A DNA stretch of 64,000 nt from Bryobacterales bacterium (lineage in GTDB: Bacteria > Acidobacteriota > Terriglobia > Bryobacterales > Bryobacteraceae): positions 1 to 64,000 of the forward strand of contig PLDF01000402.1 in assembly GCA_003135055.1 (NCBI GenBank), read 5' to 3'. Within the stretch, counting starts at the first letter, position 1. Each line of letters opens with the position of its first letter. This document shows, in pieces, positions 9,146 through 18,543 of this stretch. A program made the translations under genes and the position numbers. Below the pieces are notes generated by a model. It searched no databases, had not been told where the DNA came from, and saw only the letters and a program-made list of their open reading frames with translations.

Positions 9146-9584
9146 AGGGGACCGGCCATCAATCGACTGCCGTTAATCGACTGCCGTTAATTGAATAGTG
9201 TCGTGCATTTTGCGGGCGGAACACAAGCCCGGAGGCGCGGAGATGGAGAGGTCTCGCGGGGAACACGCGCCGCATGGGTGGGGCGAAGTGTCCGAAAATG
9301 GGACTGGGGTCGTTTGGTATCTCGAGAATTTGGGTTTGGGCCGAGGTTGCATCGCGAGGGGCTCGAGTTGGGTATGTAGGAGAAGATGGGTGGGGATTGG
9401 CATAATCGAGGATCGACGAACTTGGAGCGATCGAGGTGGTTTCCCAGCGAACAGGGCCGCCCGGGGGAGCCTCCGTACGGCTCTCCTATTTCATTGTCTC
9501 TTACGTGACCAAGGAATTCCGGGGAAGAGGCTTCGGCAATGGGGAGTAAGCCGTTTCGGTCTTTGGGCTTAGAAATATTTGAAG
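9146..9584. other. Non-genic stretch with a relic of the NALKHG-family tail
   Basis: No intact gene was found. A direct repeat (ATCGACTGCCGTTA twice) lies at about 9162-9190. At about 9289-9318 the sequence GGGACTGGGGTCGTTTGGTA nearly matches 50411-50430. On the minus strand both encode the PNDPSPI-type tail of the acidobacterial NALKHG-family protein, so this looks like a leftover of another copy. Confidence 0.5.
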
Positions 9585-9794
9585 CTATTGTGATTGACCT
9601 TTTGGCGGAGTGCAGAATCGGCGCTTCCGCCCCTGGCCCCAGTCCCGTTCGAGCGACCAGCGGTCCAGCTCAGCCATCGTCATGAAGGAGATCCCGAGCA
9701 GCCGGCCTGCGATGGGGGACCGGTAGGCAAGCGCTCGCGTGTCTCCCTTGAAAAGCATCAACACTACGTCCGTGTCGACGATCGCGGCATTCAT
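9585..9794 (-). pseudogene. Truncated PIN-domain (VapC-like) toxin
   Basis: The frame starts MNAAIVDTDVVLMLFKGDTRALAY and continues through FMTMAELDRW, which are the first acidic residue and the conserved TxxEL-like helix of PIN ribonucleases. It then loses similarity after about 58 residues and ends at 69, while VapC proteins are normally near 130. The C-terminal catalytic aspartates are absent, so the toxin should be inactive. Its ATG overlaps the antitoxin stop by four bases (ATGA), the usual antitoxin-toxin arrangement. Confidence 0.7.
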
Positions 9795-10006
9795 TGACGG
9801 GTGACGGGACGAGATCCCTCTCTACGCCACTCGCGGAGGAGCGCGGAGAATTCCTCTGCCGATTCGTCTTCCGGTAACGGCTCCCCAAGCAGGGAGGCGA
9901 AATCGTCAATTGGAGAAACGCCCTGCTGAGCGGCCAGTTCCTCGAACGAAGGCGAGACGGCGCTGTGCGTTCGGGAGTTCCCGACAGGCTGTGCCCTGTG
10001 ATCCAC
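9791..10006 (-). CDS. Short acidic antitoxin-like protein
   Basis: This 71-residue protein has a C-terminal stretch rich in acid and leucine (PIDDFASLLGEPLPEDESAEEFSALLREWRRE), as seen in antitoxins preceding PIN toxins. Its stop overlaps the start of the truncated toxin gene. No DNA-binding motif is obvious in the first 35 residues. With the toxin broken it may be a leftover. The identification rests mainly on position. Confidence 0.55.
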   Translation of the reverse strand: MDHRAQPVGNSRTHSAVSPSFEELAAQQGVSPIDDFASLLGEPLPEDESAEEFSALLREWRREGSRPVTRQ

Positions 10007-10043
10007 GCATCTAAGAATAGCAGCTTCGAGGCCGTTCTTTTTA

Positions 10044-10075
10044 CGTCACCGGCGGCAAAGACCGCCGGCGTTGCC
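10044..10075. repeat. GC-rich hairpin, related to 16930-16956
   Basis: CCGGCGG and CCGCCGG flank a six-base loop (CAAAGA). A related unit (GGCGGCGAGACCGCCAGCG) occurs near 16933 at the end of the sialate esterase gene, so this is probably another minor dispersed palindrome family. It lies downstream of the kinase pseudogene. Confidence 0.5.
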
Positions 10076-10148
10076 GGGAGTTTCAGCGCCGCTTCCGCGA
10101 GATGGACGCCGCGCTCTTTCAGTCCCTCAGGACACTTGTCGTCGCTTG

Positions 10149-12824
10149 CTACTGCCGGGTTCGCGTTGCCGCCAGATCGATGAGAAGGATGTCGGAGTTT
10201 TCGCGTATCCGGTCAAACACGATCTGCTTGCCGTCGGGAGTAATATCGAAGGCCTGCATGATGGCGGGATTACTCAGATGGGTCAAACTCCGCGAGCGCA
10301 TGGTGGCAAGGTCGAGCAGCCAGAAATCCTGCGCGGCCGTCGTACTCCCCAGCATGTAGACCAGGCCCGTGCCATCCGGCAGGAACCGCGCGCGCTCCCC
10401 CTCGCGCCGCACATTGATTTCGGGCAGCTTCGCGGGCGTTCCGTCCGGGTGTACTCCCAGCAGCGGCATCGAAGTGAACACCTGCGTGCCGCCGTACACG
10501 ATCAGGTCCCCGCGCGGCGACCACACCGGATCGAGGAGCGCTCCCTTGGCGAGCCGCACCGGCGTGCCGCCGTCGGCCGGGATCTTGAACATGCCCTCTC
10601 CCTCGCGGTCGCTGCCGGCCGACACGATCCATTCCCCCGGGGCGACCAGGACGCCGCGCCCCGAACATCGACGCCGCCTGAAAGCGGGTGGAGCTGGGTT
10701 CCATCGGCTGCGACGACGTGCATCCGCCACTTAGCATCCCGCTTGAGCGCGATCGCAACCCATTTCCCATCCGGCGAGACGGCAGGCGGCGACTGGAGGG
10801 CGCCTTCCGAGCCCTTCCAGATCTCCAGCGCCTGCCCCTTGCGATAGCTCCACAGTCCGTCGGCTCCGCTTCGCGAGGACAAATAGAACAACGATTCGCC
10901 TCCGAAGCGCGGCGCGTGGGCGCGCGTGGTGGGCAAGGGGAAAGCTTTGACGTCGCGTTCTTCGACTGGCTGGCCGGCGATCGGAACGCTCCACAAGTTG
11001 ACTTGAGAGTTCACGACGCTCGCGGCCAGGCGCCGGCCGTCCGCGGTGGCGGCAATGGCGGCGTATTGATCCAAACCCGAACTCACGCGCCTTGAAGCGC
11101 GCGTCTCCGCATCGTAGGCCCACAGCCACGGTCCGGCGCCGTCCTGGTCGTGAGCCACGAACAGAATCGTCCGCGCATCGATCGGAGTAGGGTCGGCGAT
11201 ATCGGTGTTGCGATGGGTGAGTTGTTCCGGTTCTCCGCCTTCCGGCGAAACGCGCCACAGGTCCATTTCCCGCGTAGCCGGCCGGCCGCGCACGAAATAG
11301 ATCCAGCGCCCGTCCTTCGACCAGACCTGATAATGGTTGTGCATTCCCGGCGCGTTTTTCACGATCTGACGTTCCTGTGCGCCGTTGTGATCCGCCACAA
11401 ATGTGGCGTCGCCCGGGTCCCAGACGTGATAGACAACGCGGGCGCCATCGGGCGACCAGGCGACCTCGGAGGCGTGTTCGCCCAAGAAGTTGCGCGGCGC
11501 CCCGCCCACCAGGGGCAACAACCTGAGCCTCTTGTCTTCCGAACCGGAGTCGCCTTGAGCGCCGGCGCTCCACACCTCCGCTCCATTGCCTGAGAATCCT
11601 ATTGCGCGAAGCGGCCTACGCACATCGCCCAGACGGCCCTGGGTGAGGTTGGAGAGGCTGCCTCCATTGGTTTCGCTCAGCCAGATTTCGAAGGCGCCGC
11701 TGCGGTTGGAGATGAACGCGACGAATTTCCCGTCCGGGGAGATCGCCGGGTTGGTTTGAGCGCCTTCAAAATCGGTGAGCCGCGTGAACTCCGCGCCGGA
11801 AAGCGGATTCTCGACGGCAGGAGTGCGGCGGTTGGTGAAGGCCAAGGCTCCCAATCCAGCCACCAGCATCGCCGCCAGCGTCCAGGGAATCCAAGTGCGA
11901 TGTTTTGGCGCCGCCCCCCTGCCGCGGCAAGGGCTCCTATCGCCCTCTGGCGGCCGAGCCTGCGGAGGTCCACTACCAGTTCGCGCATCGACTGGTAACG
12001 TTCCGCCGGGTCGTTTTCGAGCGCCTTCTCCACCACGCTTTGCAGCCCCGCGGGAACCTCCGGAGACAGAGCGCCGGGGGCGGCGTGGATAATGTTCCGG
12101 AGCACCTCCATGCTGGTGGCGCCGGCGAAGGGCCGCTTGCCGGAGAGCAGCTCGTACAGGACCACGCCGAACGAGAAGATGTCGCTCCGCGCATCGGCCG
12201 GCTTTCCCGACGCTTGTTCCGGAGACATGTACGGGATGGTTCCCATCAGTACGCCCGGCTGCGTTCGTCCCCCGGTGATGGTGCGAGTCGCGTCGGAATC
12301 GGCCGGCTCCTGCAGCTTCGCGAGGCCGAAGTCCGCCAGTTTCGCGTAGCCGTTTTGGGCCACCAGGATGTTGGCAGGCTTGATGTCGCGGTGCAGAATG
12401 CCGGCGCCGTGCGCCGCGGCCAGCCCATCCGCCACGCCCGCCAGCAGTTCTATTATCTGCCGCCAGCCCGGCTTCTCACGCTGCGCCCAGTCCTTCAGCG
12501 TGCCGCCATCGACGTATTCCGTAACCAGATACTGGCGTCCCTCGAACTCTCCGATGTCGTGCACCGTCAGAATGTGCGGATGGTTGAGCGAGGAGGCATC
12601 TGCGCCTCGCGCTGGAAGCGCCTGCGCGCGTCGGCGTCGGCCAGATCGCTCGAGAGAACCTTGATCGCCACGAGCCGGTTGAGCTTGGCATCGAGCGCCC
12701 GGTAGACGGCGCCCATGCCGCCCCGGCCGAGTTGAACCTCAATGCGATAGGAGCCCAGTTGCGCGCCGGAAGTCATGGGAGTCTGACCCGGATCGCGTGC
12801 GGCGCTGCCTTCGTCGGAATTCAT
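10149..12824 (-). pseudogene. Ser/Thr kinase with TolB-like propeller, frameshifted
   Basis: Read across frames this is a PknB-type kinase with a C-terminal sensor. Kinase glycine loop LGRGGMGAVYRA, lysine AIKVLSSD, catalytic loop HRDIKPANIL, DFGLAKL and the APE-equivalent YMSPEQASG are all present. A transmembrane helix (HRTWIPWTLAAMLVAGLGALAF) and PD40/TolB propeller repeats (NPAISPDGKFVAFISNRSG) follow. Three frame breaks interrupt it: near 12598 (one base missing in the codon before SSLNHPHIL), at the C6 run 11914-11919, and in the CCCCCGGGG run near 10635-10643. Two breaks lie in homopolymers, so sequencing error is an alternative to true decay. If repaired it would phosphorylate unknown targets from the inner membrane. 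Confidence 0.85.
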
Positions 12825-13140
12825 GGCGTGGGGGGCCTCACTCGGAGGATCATCAACAAGATATCAGAGTTTTCGGGAACAAGATTCCTGCTTCGCCACA
12901 TGAATGGGCCGACGTCCAGCGACAGGCTCAAGCAACACAATGCAACCCAGCAAACCCTGGCCGGCCGGAAGCCCGGGCAGACCGTTCGCCAGTTGGCTCG
13001 AAGCGTTCTGGGAAATCACTCCCGATAAGCCGGCTTGTGTCCGGCTTGGCCGGCGAAGGCTGCCCAAGCCTTATCTCCCGGAAAGGACTTCAGGCTCGGA
13101 ACCCCCGCTCGATCGCACAAGAATTGGAGTGGCTCAGGCG
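12825..13140. other. Intergenic region between divergent kinase and comF
   Basis: This stretch contains no recognised gene. Plus-strand frames here hold partly coherent but unassignable segments (SWLEAFWEITPDKPACVRLG in one frame; QELEWLRRWREWAAVQQ, ending at 13213, in another). They suggest either a decayed small gene or chance. No strong promoter or hairpin was identified. Confidence 0.35.
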
Positions 13141-14055
13141 GTGGCGGGAGTGGGCCGCCGTACAACAATCCCGGCAAGGAACGTATCCCGCTGCTCGAAA
13201 TCGGCTAGAATAGGACCTAGGGGGTGGGCCTTCTCGAGTAGCAGACGGGCTGCATTCGCAAGCATCGGTCCTTCAGTAATCAGATCAGCTTCCTGCGCCC
13301 TTTTTTCCCTTGTCTTCCCTTCCGATTGCCGCATCTGCGGCGGCGCCATAAGTACGCTCAGCCGCCTTCCGGTTTGCGCCGGCTGCCTCAAGCGGCCCGA
13401 GCCGTTGAGCGCCGAATTCTTCTGCGTTATTTGCCGCACGCCTTTTCAGAATGCCTTTCCGCTGGATGCCGAGGGCCGCTGCGGCATATGCCGGCACGGG
13501 CTGCGAGGTTTCGACGCGGCATACTGTTTTGGCGCTTATGAAGGCGTGCTGCGCGACCTGATTCACCTTTATAAATACGGCCGTGTCCGGACGCTGGCCC
13601 AACCGCTGGGCGATCTAATGGCGGCGGCGCTGCCGCGCGATGAGCGTTTCGACGGGATTGCGCCGATTCCGCTGCACTGGCGCCGCCAGTGGCAACGCGG
13701 TTTCAATCAGTCGATGTTGCTGGCGCGAACGCTTTCGCGGCGGACCGCCATCCCGGTGATTAACGCTTTGAGGCGCGGACACTCCACGGCCACGCAAGCC
13801 GGGTTGAGCAATACCGCGCGCCGCCACAATGTAGCGGGGGCGTTCCACTGCCGCCGGCCGGACGCCGTCGCGGGCAAGCGCATCCTGCTGATCGACGATG
13901 TTATGACCACCGGCTCGACCGCGGCTGCGTGCGCGGTTGCGCTGAAGCGGGCCGGCGCCGCACGAGTAGCGCTATTGACGGTTGCGCGCGTCGACCGGCG
14001 CATGGACGTTTCGGATTTGGCGCCACAAATAATCAACGCGGGGGGAGCATCCTGA
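13141..14055 (+). CDS. comF: ComF-like phosphoribosyltransferase-fold protein
   Basis: The conserved part begins with ALFSLVFPSDCRICGG, a zinc-finger opening followed by further Cys pairs (VCAGC, CVIC, CGIC). It continues through IHLYKYGR and the GFNQSMLLA segment to the PRPP loop RILLIDDVMTTGSTAAAC. ComF proteins assist DNA uptake or handling in competence; many non-competent bacteria keep them with unknown roles. The start is uncertain: similarity begins near 13279, but no ATG, GTG or TTG lies in frame between 13204 and there. GTG 13141 is the nearest upstream choice, and ATG 12904 would give 383 residues. A T6 run at about 13288 could hide a frameshift. The stop is directly followed by the HNH gene. 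Confidence 0.82.
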   Translation: MAGVGRRTTIPARNVSRCSKSARIGPRGWAFSSSRRAAFASIGPSVIRSASCALFSLVFPSDCRICGGAISTLSRLPVCAGCLKRPEPLSAEFFCVICRTPFQNAFPLDAEGRCGICRHGLRGFDAAYCFGAYEGVLRDLIHLYKYGRVRTLAQPLGDLMAAALPRDERFDGIAPIPLHWRRQWQRGFNQSMLLARTLSRRTAIPVINALRRGHSTATQAGLSNTARRHNVAGAFHCRRPDAVAGKRILLIDDVMTTGSTAAACAVALKRAGAARVALLTVARVDRRMDVSDLAPQIINAGGAS

Positions 14056-14580
14056 ATGCCGAGCGATCGACTGCAGAGGCCGGTGTTGGTATTGAATGCG
14101 AGCTACGAGCCGATCAACATTTGCGCCGCGCGGCGCGCGTTGGTTCTGGTGCTGAAGGGAGTCGCTTCCGCGGAGGAAGAAACGCTGCACGCCGTCCATT
14201 CGGCGCGCGCCATGACGCGGCTGCCCTCGGTGATCCGCCTGCTCGAATACCGGCGCATCCCGCACCAGACCCGCGCGCTTTCGCGCAAGAACATTTTGAT
14301 GCGCGACCGCTACACGTGCCAATACTGCCACCGGATCATGCCTTCGGGCGAGCTGACCCTGGATCACGTGATTCCCCGCTCGCGCGCGGGAGAATCGGCG
14401 TGGGAAAACCTGGTGGCCTGCTGCCATCCGTGCAATAACAAGAAGGGCAACCGGACGCCCGAAGAGGCCGGCATGAAATTGGCCCGGCAGCCCCGTCCCT
14501 TCAGCCTGCACACCAGCCGTCACTTGATGCGCATGCTCGGCAAGGGCGACGCGCAGTGGCGGAAGTATCTGTTTTACTGA
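14056..14580 (+). CDS. HNH endonuclease family protein
   Basis: This 174-residue protein starts on the base after the ComF stop, implying co-transcription. It has an N-terminal [19 protein letters not shown] segment typical of this chromosomal HNH family. The zinc-bound HNH fold follows: CQYC at about 90, [10 protein letters not shown] with the catalytic histidine, [25 protein letters not shown] completing the Cys pairs. The family is widespread and its physiological role is not well defined; nuclease activity is inferred from the fold. Length is normal for the family and nothing appears broken. Confidence 0.9.
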   Translation: MPSDRLQRPVLVLNASYEPINICAARRALVLVLKGVASAEEETLHAVHSARAMTRLPSVIRLLEYRRIPHQTRALSRKNILMRDRYTCQYCHRIMPSGELTLDHVIPRSRAGESAWENLVACCHPCNNKKGNRTPEEAGMKLARQPRPFSLHTSRHLMRMLGKGDAQWRKYLFY

Positions 14581-14639
14581 GCAGACCGTTTACCGAAGGC
14601 GTTAAGTGAACAGTATCGGCCCCGGCTCAATTCGAAGCG

Positions 14640-14684
14640 CGTTCACACGAGCGTGAACGCTGGCCGCAAGAGTGCGTGCGCCAC
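14640..14684. repeat. Dispersed palindromic repeat, family 3
   Basis: CGTTCACACGAGCGTGAACG forms a near-perfect hairpin, followed by GCAAGAGTGCGTGCGCCAC. The same composite occurs at 21561-21604. The hairpin alone occurs at 55361-55380 and the GTGCGTGCGCCAC part at 43345-43373. All copies lie between genes. Confidence 0.8.
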
Positions 14685-14736
14685 GATTCGGCCTGAGCCA
14701 GATTGCCAATTTCACTCGCGTCTTGCGCGGAAACAC

Positions 14737-15201
14737 CTATTGGAAGAACCGCGAATCGTACTGAAAAGCTTTGGCTGGATGCACCCGGATTTTCACGAAA
14801 GCCGGATGGCGGGGGTTGATGAGCCAGTTGGATTCGGCCGGCGCCAGCGCCGAGGGGACCGTCAACACGGCAGCCCGTTCACCGCGGATGAATTCGTCGC
14901 CGAATCCGGTGAGGGCCGCCGGCGCTGGTACTTGCCGCCAGTTTGCCGGCAGTTGTTTCGGGTCGATCGATATTCTGGGCACATTGTCCGGAACATCCGC
15001 TTCGACTACCGCCAGGTCGTTGGGCGGATGGTCCGGATCGATATGAACGAAGTATTCCAGCATGGCCAGCGACAAGTGCTCGGCCGCATATGCCAGGCGG
15101 ACGCCCGGACTGGACCAGCGTCCGCCGAAACGGTAGGGGCCTTCGCCGTCGAACGGCTGCTTCGAATAGGGTTTCCGAAGTATCCGGTAGACCCGCGTCA
15201 A
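14737..15201 (-). CDS. RES-domain toxin
   Basis: The 154-residue protein belongs to the RES family: YRILRKPYSKQPFDGEG at the start, GPYRFGGRWSSPGVRLAY with the conserved arginine and GRW, the conserved LEYFVH glutamate region, and the C-terminal HPAFVKIRVHPAKAFQYDSRFF. Characterised RES toxins degrade NAD+. It is preceded by, and overlaps by four bases (ATGA), the Xre-like antitoxin gene, giving a standard Res-Xre module. Length and motifs are intact, so this locus is probably functional. Confidence 0.9.
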   Translation of the reverse strand: MTRVYRILRKPYSKQPFDGEGPYRFGGRWSSPGVRLAYAAEHLSLAMLEYFVHIDPDHPPNDLAVVEADVPDNVPRISIDPKQLPANWRQVPAPAALTGFGDEFIRGERAAVLTVPSALAPAESNWLINPRHPAFVKIRVHPAKAFQYDSRFFQ

Positions 15202-15647
15202 CTCACCCCGCCATACGCGATCCGGCCGAGAACATTTTCAACGGCCCGGGCTCCAGGCTCAGTATCGATTAACTCAAGCGGAATCTTGCCGCCCAGCGCC
15301 CGGTTGGAACGTTTGAGCCATTGCGTCGCCAGTTGATCGTCGCCCAGGTAGTGCTTGGCCAGCGCAACAATCCGCGCCAGGCGATATAGGCGGTCCGATT
15401 CGAAACGCGCCAGGCGCCCTTCGCCGCGCCGCCGCTGCAGGCTGCGGGTAGACAGATCGAGAGCCGCTGCCAGCTCGCTTAATGTGATGCCGGCGGAGTG
15501 CATGACCCCTTCGACCACCTTCTGGGGAAAGCCCTCGCGAATGGCGGCCTGCAGGTCTGTTTCAGATCGAAGCGTCCGGCCGAGAACCTGTTCGCCACCC
15601 AGTTGTTCTTCAACCGCATGGAGCTCGCTATGGAGTTGGTTAAGCAT
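15198..15647 (-). CDS. Xre/MbcA/ParS-type antitoxin
   Basis: The 149-residue partner of the RES toxin carries an Xre-like helix-turn-helix (GITLSELAAALDLSTRSLQRRRGEGRL) and then the toxin-binding domain of the Xre/MbcA/ParS group (RLYRLARIVALAKHYLGDDQLATQWLKRSNRALGGKIPLELIDTEPGARAVENVLGRI). In characterised systems the antitoxin neutralises RES and represses the operon. The promoter region just upstream holds an exceptional run of G-tracts (15679-15747), which may affect expression. Confidence 0.92.
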   Translation of the reverse strand: MLNQLHSELHAVEEQLGGEQVLGRTLRSETDLQAAIREGFPQKVVEGVMHSAGITLSELAAALDLSTRSLQRRRGEGRLARFESDRLYRLARIVALAKHYLGDDQLATQWLKRSNRALGGKIPLELIDTEPGARAVENVLGRIAYGGVS

Positions 15648-15675
15648 TCTGTCGTTTATTATAGCGCCAAATGGC

Positions 15676-15751
15676 GGAGGGGGGAAGGGGGGCAGGGGGG
15701 CAGGGGCGGAGGGGGTAGGGGCGGGGGGCGGCTCCGGGGGCTCCGGGAGGG
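15676..15751 (+). repeat. G-tract cluster (potential G-quadruplex)
   Basis: At least eight runs of four to six G, separated by one to a few bases, lie on the plus strand directly upstream of the Res-Xre operon. This is the template strand for that operon. The density is enough for several overlapping quadruplexes. No coding function is apparent. Confidence 0.7.
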
Positions 15752-15774
15752 TATGTTTTGGATAAGCTTGGATG

Positions 15775-16880
15775 AGGCGTTTCCCATGAAGACGGCTGCC
15801 TCTCCAGAGGCGGCTTGGTTCGCCGCCAGCCGGTTCGCTCAGAATGCGGTAATGAGGCCGGTCCCTGGGGGCGGAGCCTGCGTTCCGGAGCGAAGCGGCG
15901 GTAGCCGACTACCTGGGCGCGCGGATGAGTTGGTGGATGGATTGGCCTACGGCTGCCCGCGATCGTGAAACCTTTTGCGTCTCCGGTCTCACGGCTGTTC
16001 CCTACGCCATGGCCCGGCCCGCGTTGCGAGCGGCTCTTGCAGAACAATCGCCCACGCCGGTCCAACGCAGTTCCCGGACAATGTAACCAAGCTCGTCCGC
16101 ATGCGGAAGGAAGTGGACCTTTTTATCCCGGCGAGACGCGAGGCGTCGCCAAGACGGCCGAGTCGCGGGGCACGGAATCCACTATCGATGCGCCGATCCT
16201 CGAGAGCTACAGTGCGACGGACATCCATCTGGCCTCGCCAATATGTGGACGAAACAGTTGAAGACCGGAGAAGCCAAAGGCGCATGGGATGGCTTGCAGT
16301 TTCACAACCCTCCCTGGGAGGGCGATTCGCAATATTACGGCGCCACGCTCGCCGGCATCGCCGTGGGAACCGCGCATTCAACTATCGCGATACTCCGGAA
16401 ATCCAGGACGGCATGCAATTGCTGCGCGAATATCTGCCGCTGGAGTGCGCTTCGCAGGCTCCGAATCGACCGCGCGATGCTGTTGCGGGGCCGGTGAAGA
16501 TTCCCGGATGGTTGACGCCGGCGCAACAGAAAGCTGTCGCGGACGAAGCGCTCGCCAAACGGCGCGCGTTTTAGCCTGTCCTCGTTCGCAGGCGCCTGGA
16601 AGCGGCCCGGCAACACTCCGATCAAGACCCGGAGCGGCGGTTAACGCCACCGGCGTGGTGGCCTTCGCGCCGGTTCCAGGACCGGGTGGTTTTGTGCTTT
16701 TGCGGAAGATCACTCCCTTACGGTCGTAGCTCCGATCGACGGTCGTGGCTCTGATCGGAGCCGACCGAGCCGAAGGCCGCTGGCTGGCCTATTCGCTCAA
16801 CAAACAGCGCGACCTCGCATCCGATGCCGGCAAATTCACGAGCGACGCGGCGCTGGCGCTTCGAGGCCCGCATTAGCCCG
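15775..16880 (+). pseudogene. Shredded squalene-cyclase/cytochrome-like gene
   Basis: Pieces in all three plus-strand frames, in correct order, resemble an acidobacterial secreted protein of the prenyltransferase/squalene-oxidase-repeat type with a heme-like motif. The order is AVADYLGARMSWWMDWPTAARDRETFC, then GLTAVPYAMARPALRAAL, MWTKQLKTGEAKGAWDGLQFHNPPWEGDSQYYGATLAGIAVGT, NYRDTPEIQDGMQLLREYLP, GWLTPAQQKAVADEALAKR, and GRWLAYSLNKQRDLASDAGKF. The expected CxxCH appears altered (FCVSGLT). Multiple frameshifts, stops and an inserted family 1 repeat at 16711-16762 show it is dead. The family match is from memory of the pattern, not a search. Confidence 0.65.
16711..16762 (-). repeat. Family 1 repeat, doubled copy inside a pseudogene
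   Basis: CACTCCCTTACGGTCGTAGC is followed by a second partial unit, GGTCGTGGCTCTGATCGGAG. It interrupts the degraded cyclase-like gene between its LLRK and GRWLAYSLNKQ segments, so it was either inserted there or the gene decayed around it. Confidence 0.75.
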
Positions 16881-16950
16881 CGGATTTCGCCGACCGGGCA
16901 AGCCGAAGCGGTGCTTCTCAGAGACACGGCCGGCGGCGAGACCGCCAGCG

Positions 16951-18048
16951 CTACCGGTTGAGCCACTGCTCCACCTTCTCCGCCCACAACCCGCCGTGCG
17001 CCTTCAGGCCCTTGTCGCTGAAATGCACTCCTCTGCCTCCGTTCTGCCGGTTATCGCCGGTTAGCTGGTCCGTATCCGGACCTTCCAGCGCGATCCCCGC
17101 CTTCCATAGGCTGGCCTGCGCCTCTCGAATCGGTGGGCACGAGGGATCGTCCGGCGTGTGATAGCTGGCTTGCGCCACCATCCACGGGAAATCCCAACCG
17201 GCCTCCCGCCGCGATGCGCGAATCACCAACTCCAACCTGCGCCGGTATTCCGCCGCTGCGATATCGTGCCCGGGCGTCTGGTGCGCGTCGGATTCTCCCT
17301 GATGTCACAGCAGCGCGCGGAAGCCCTGGGGGCCAAGCTGCTGAATCCGCCGCATCATGCCATCGAAGAGCTGGCCGCCCGATTCCCAGACGCCCGGCCC
17401 CGCGGCTGTCACAAACCGCGTCATGGCAGGCTCCACTGTCATGCGCTCGCCCTTGGGGAGCCTCTGCCGCACGCTGGTCGATCCGTGCCCTACGCACGCA
17501 ACGCCGATGGGCACGCGGTACCTCTCATAAAGCGCGTCGCCGAACGCGGGGATGAAACTGCCGTTCCCGCTGTTATCCTGCACGCCCGGCTGAGGGTCGT
17601 TAGCCAGCCGCCAATCTTCGCCGCTGAACGCCGTCACCATCCCGGACTTGGTCTGCTGCCTGACTTCCCCGTAGTTCGTCGCGTTCGATTGCCCGGCGAT
17701 CACGAAGACCTCGCCGACGCCGACATGCGCAACCGAGGTCTCAGTCACCTGTTTCCCGTGTAGCAGCAGCCGCACCTCGAGCCGGTAGAATCCGCCGGCG
17801 GCCGCCGGCACTTGCGCCTGAAATGTGCCAGCCTCGCGGTCCAGAGGCACTGGAGCCCAGTCGCCCGTAAGCCGCGCTTCCACGCGTTCGCACTCCACGC
17901 GAGCCTGACCGCTCACCAGCACCTTGCCGCGCGCCGGCGTATCCCGCTGAAACACCTGATAGTCCATCGGAGAGCGTAGCGTAATCGCCGGATCGGCCGC
18001 ATCCGCCGCGGTTGCCCACAATATCGCCGCCAGCGCCGCACGCCTCAT
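16951..18048 (-). pseudogene. Sialate O-acetylesterase with one in-frame TGA
   Basis: The frame of 366 codons is intact apart from a TGA at 17305-17307. The first part has a signal peptide (MRRAALAAILWATAADA), a beta-rich domain and the SGNH nucleophile block FVIAGQSNATNYGE. The part after the stop continues HQGESDAHQ and ends with the block containing HFSDKGLKAHG. In this family the stop position is tryptophan (LLWHQGESD), so TGG has become TGA. Sialate O-acetylesterases remove acetyl groups from sialic acids or plant polysaccharides outside the cell. It could be a recent pseudogene, read-through, or a base-call error. Nothing else in the gene is damaged. Confidence 0.8.
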
Positions 18049-18543
18049 GCTCCAAGGCTACAATACATAGCTCCCGTCGGCTGCCGCTACTTTGCCCAGG
18101 GTGCCGCCCGCTTTTCGGGCCGGGCTACCGGCGCAGCCTCTCTTCGCTGCTCTACGGTGTGTACGGCGGTGCGTACGCCGGTGTGTAAGGCGCATTGATA
18201 TTCAGACTCGCGGCAGTTCCCAACCCGCGCGGTAAGCCTCGATCGTCAGTTTGGACGCCTCCGCATTCCCCACAATCCGCGCCTCGGCGCATCCCATCCC
18301 CGGCTTGCATTTTGGCCAATCGATTCCCGGCATGCGCGAATCGCTCCTCCAGGCTCATCTTGTATGAGAAACGAGGGTGTTTACACGTCTTCGGGAAAGG
18401 GCTCACACACCCTTGCGGTCGTGGCTCCGTAAAGCAGACGCAGGCGGGAAAAGACTCGCTCTTGACCCCGCCCTTGCCCATTCGTTATCCTGTTCACAAT
18501 CTGCGACCGCGACAATCCCACTAAAATCCCTCTGGAGGAATTG
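18049..18543. other. Intergenic region upstream of glnA
   Basis: This gap of almost 500 bases holds a family 1 repeat copy (18401-18430) and a minus-strand segment around 18205-18345 reading IDWPKCKPGMGCAEARIVGNAEASKLTIEAYRAGWELPRV. That segment looks protein-like but has no start and no family I know; it is probably a gene relic. The last 60 bases before glnA should contain its promoter, but I could not define -35/-10 elements or an NtrC or sigma-54 site with confidence. Confidence 0.4.
18401..18430 (-). repeat. Family 1 repeat, partial
   Basis: CACCCTTGCGGTCGTGGCTCCG is a divergent inverted copy of the dispersed unit, about 110 bases upstream of glnA. Confidence 0.65.

Noticed and set aside
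10044-10075. Rho-independent terminator after the kinase pseudogene
   Set aside because: The hairpin is good, but for the leftward gene it is followed by A rather than T residues.
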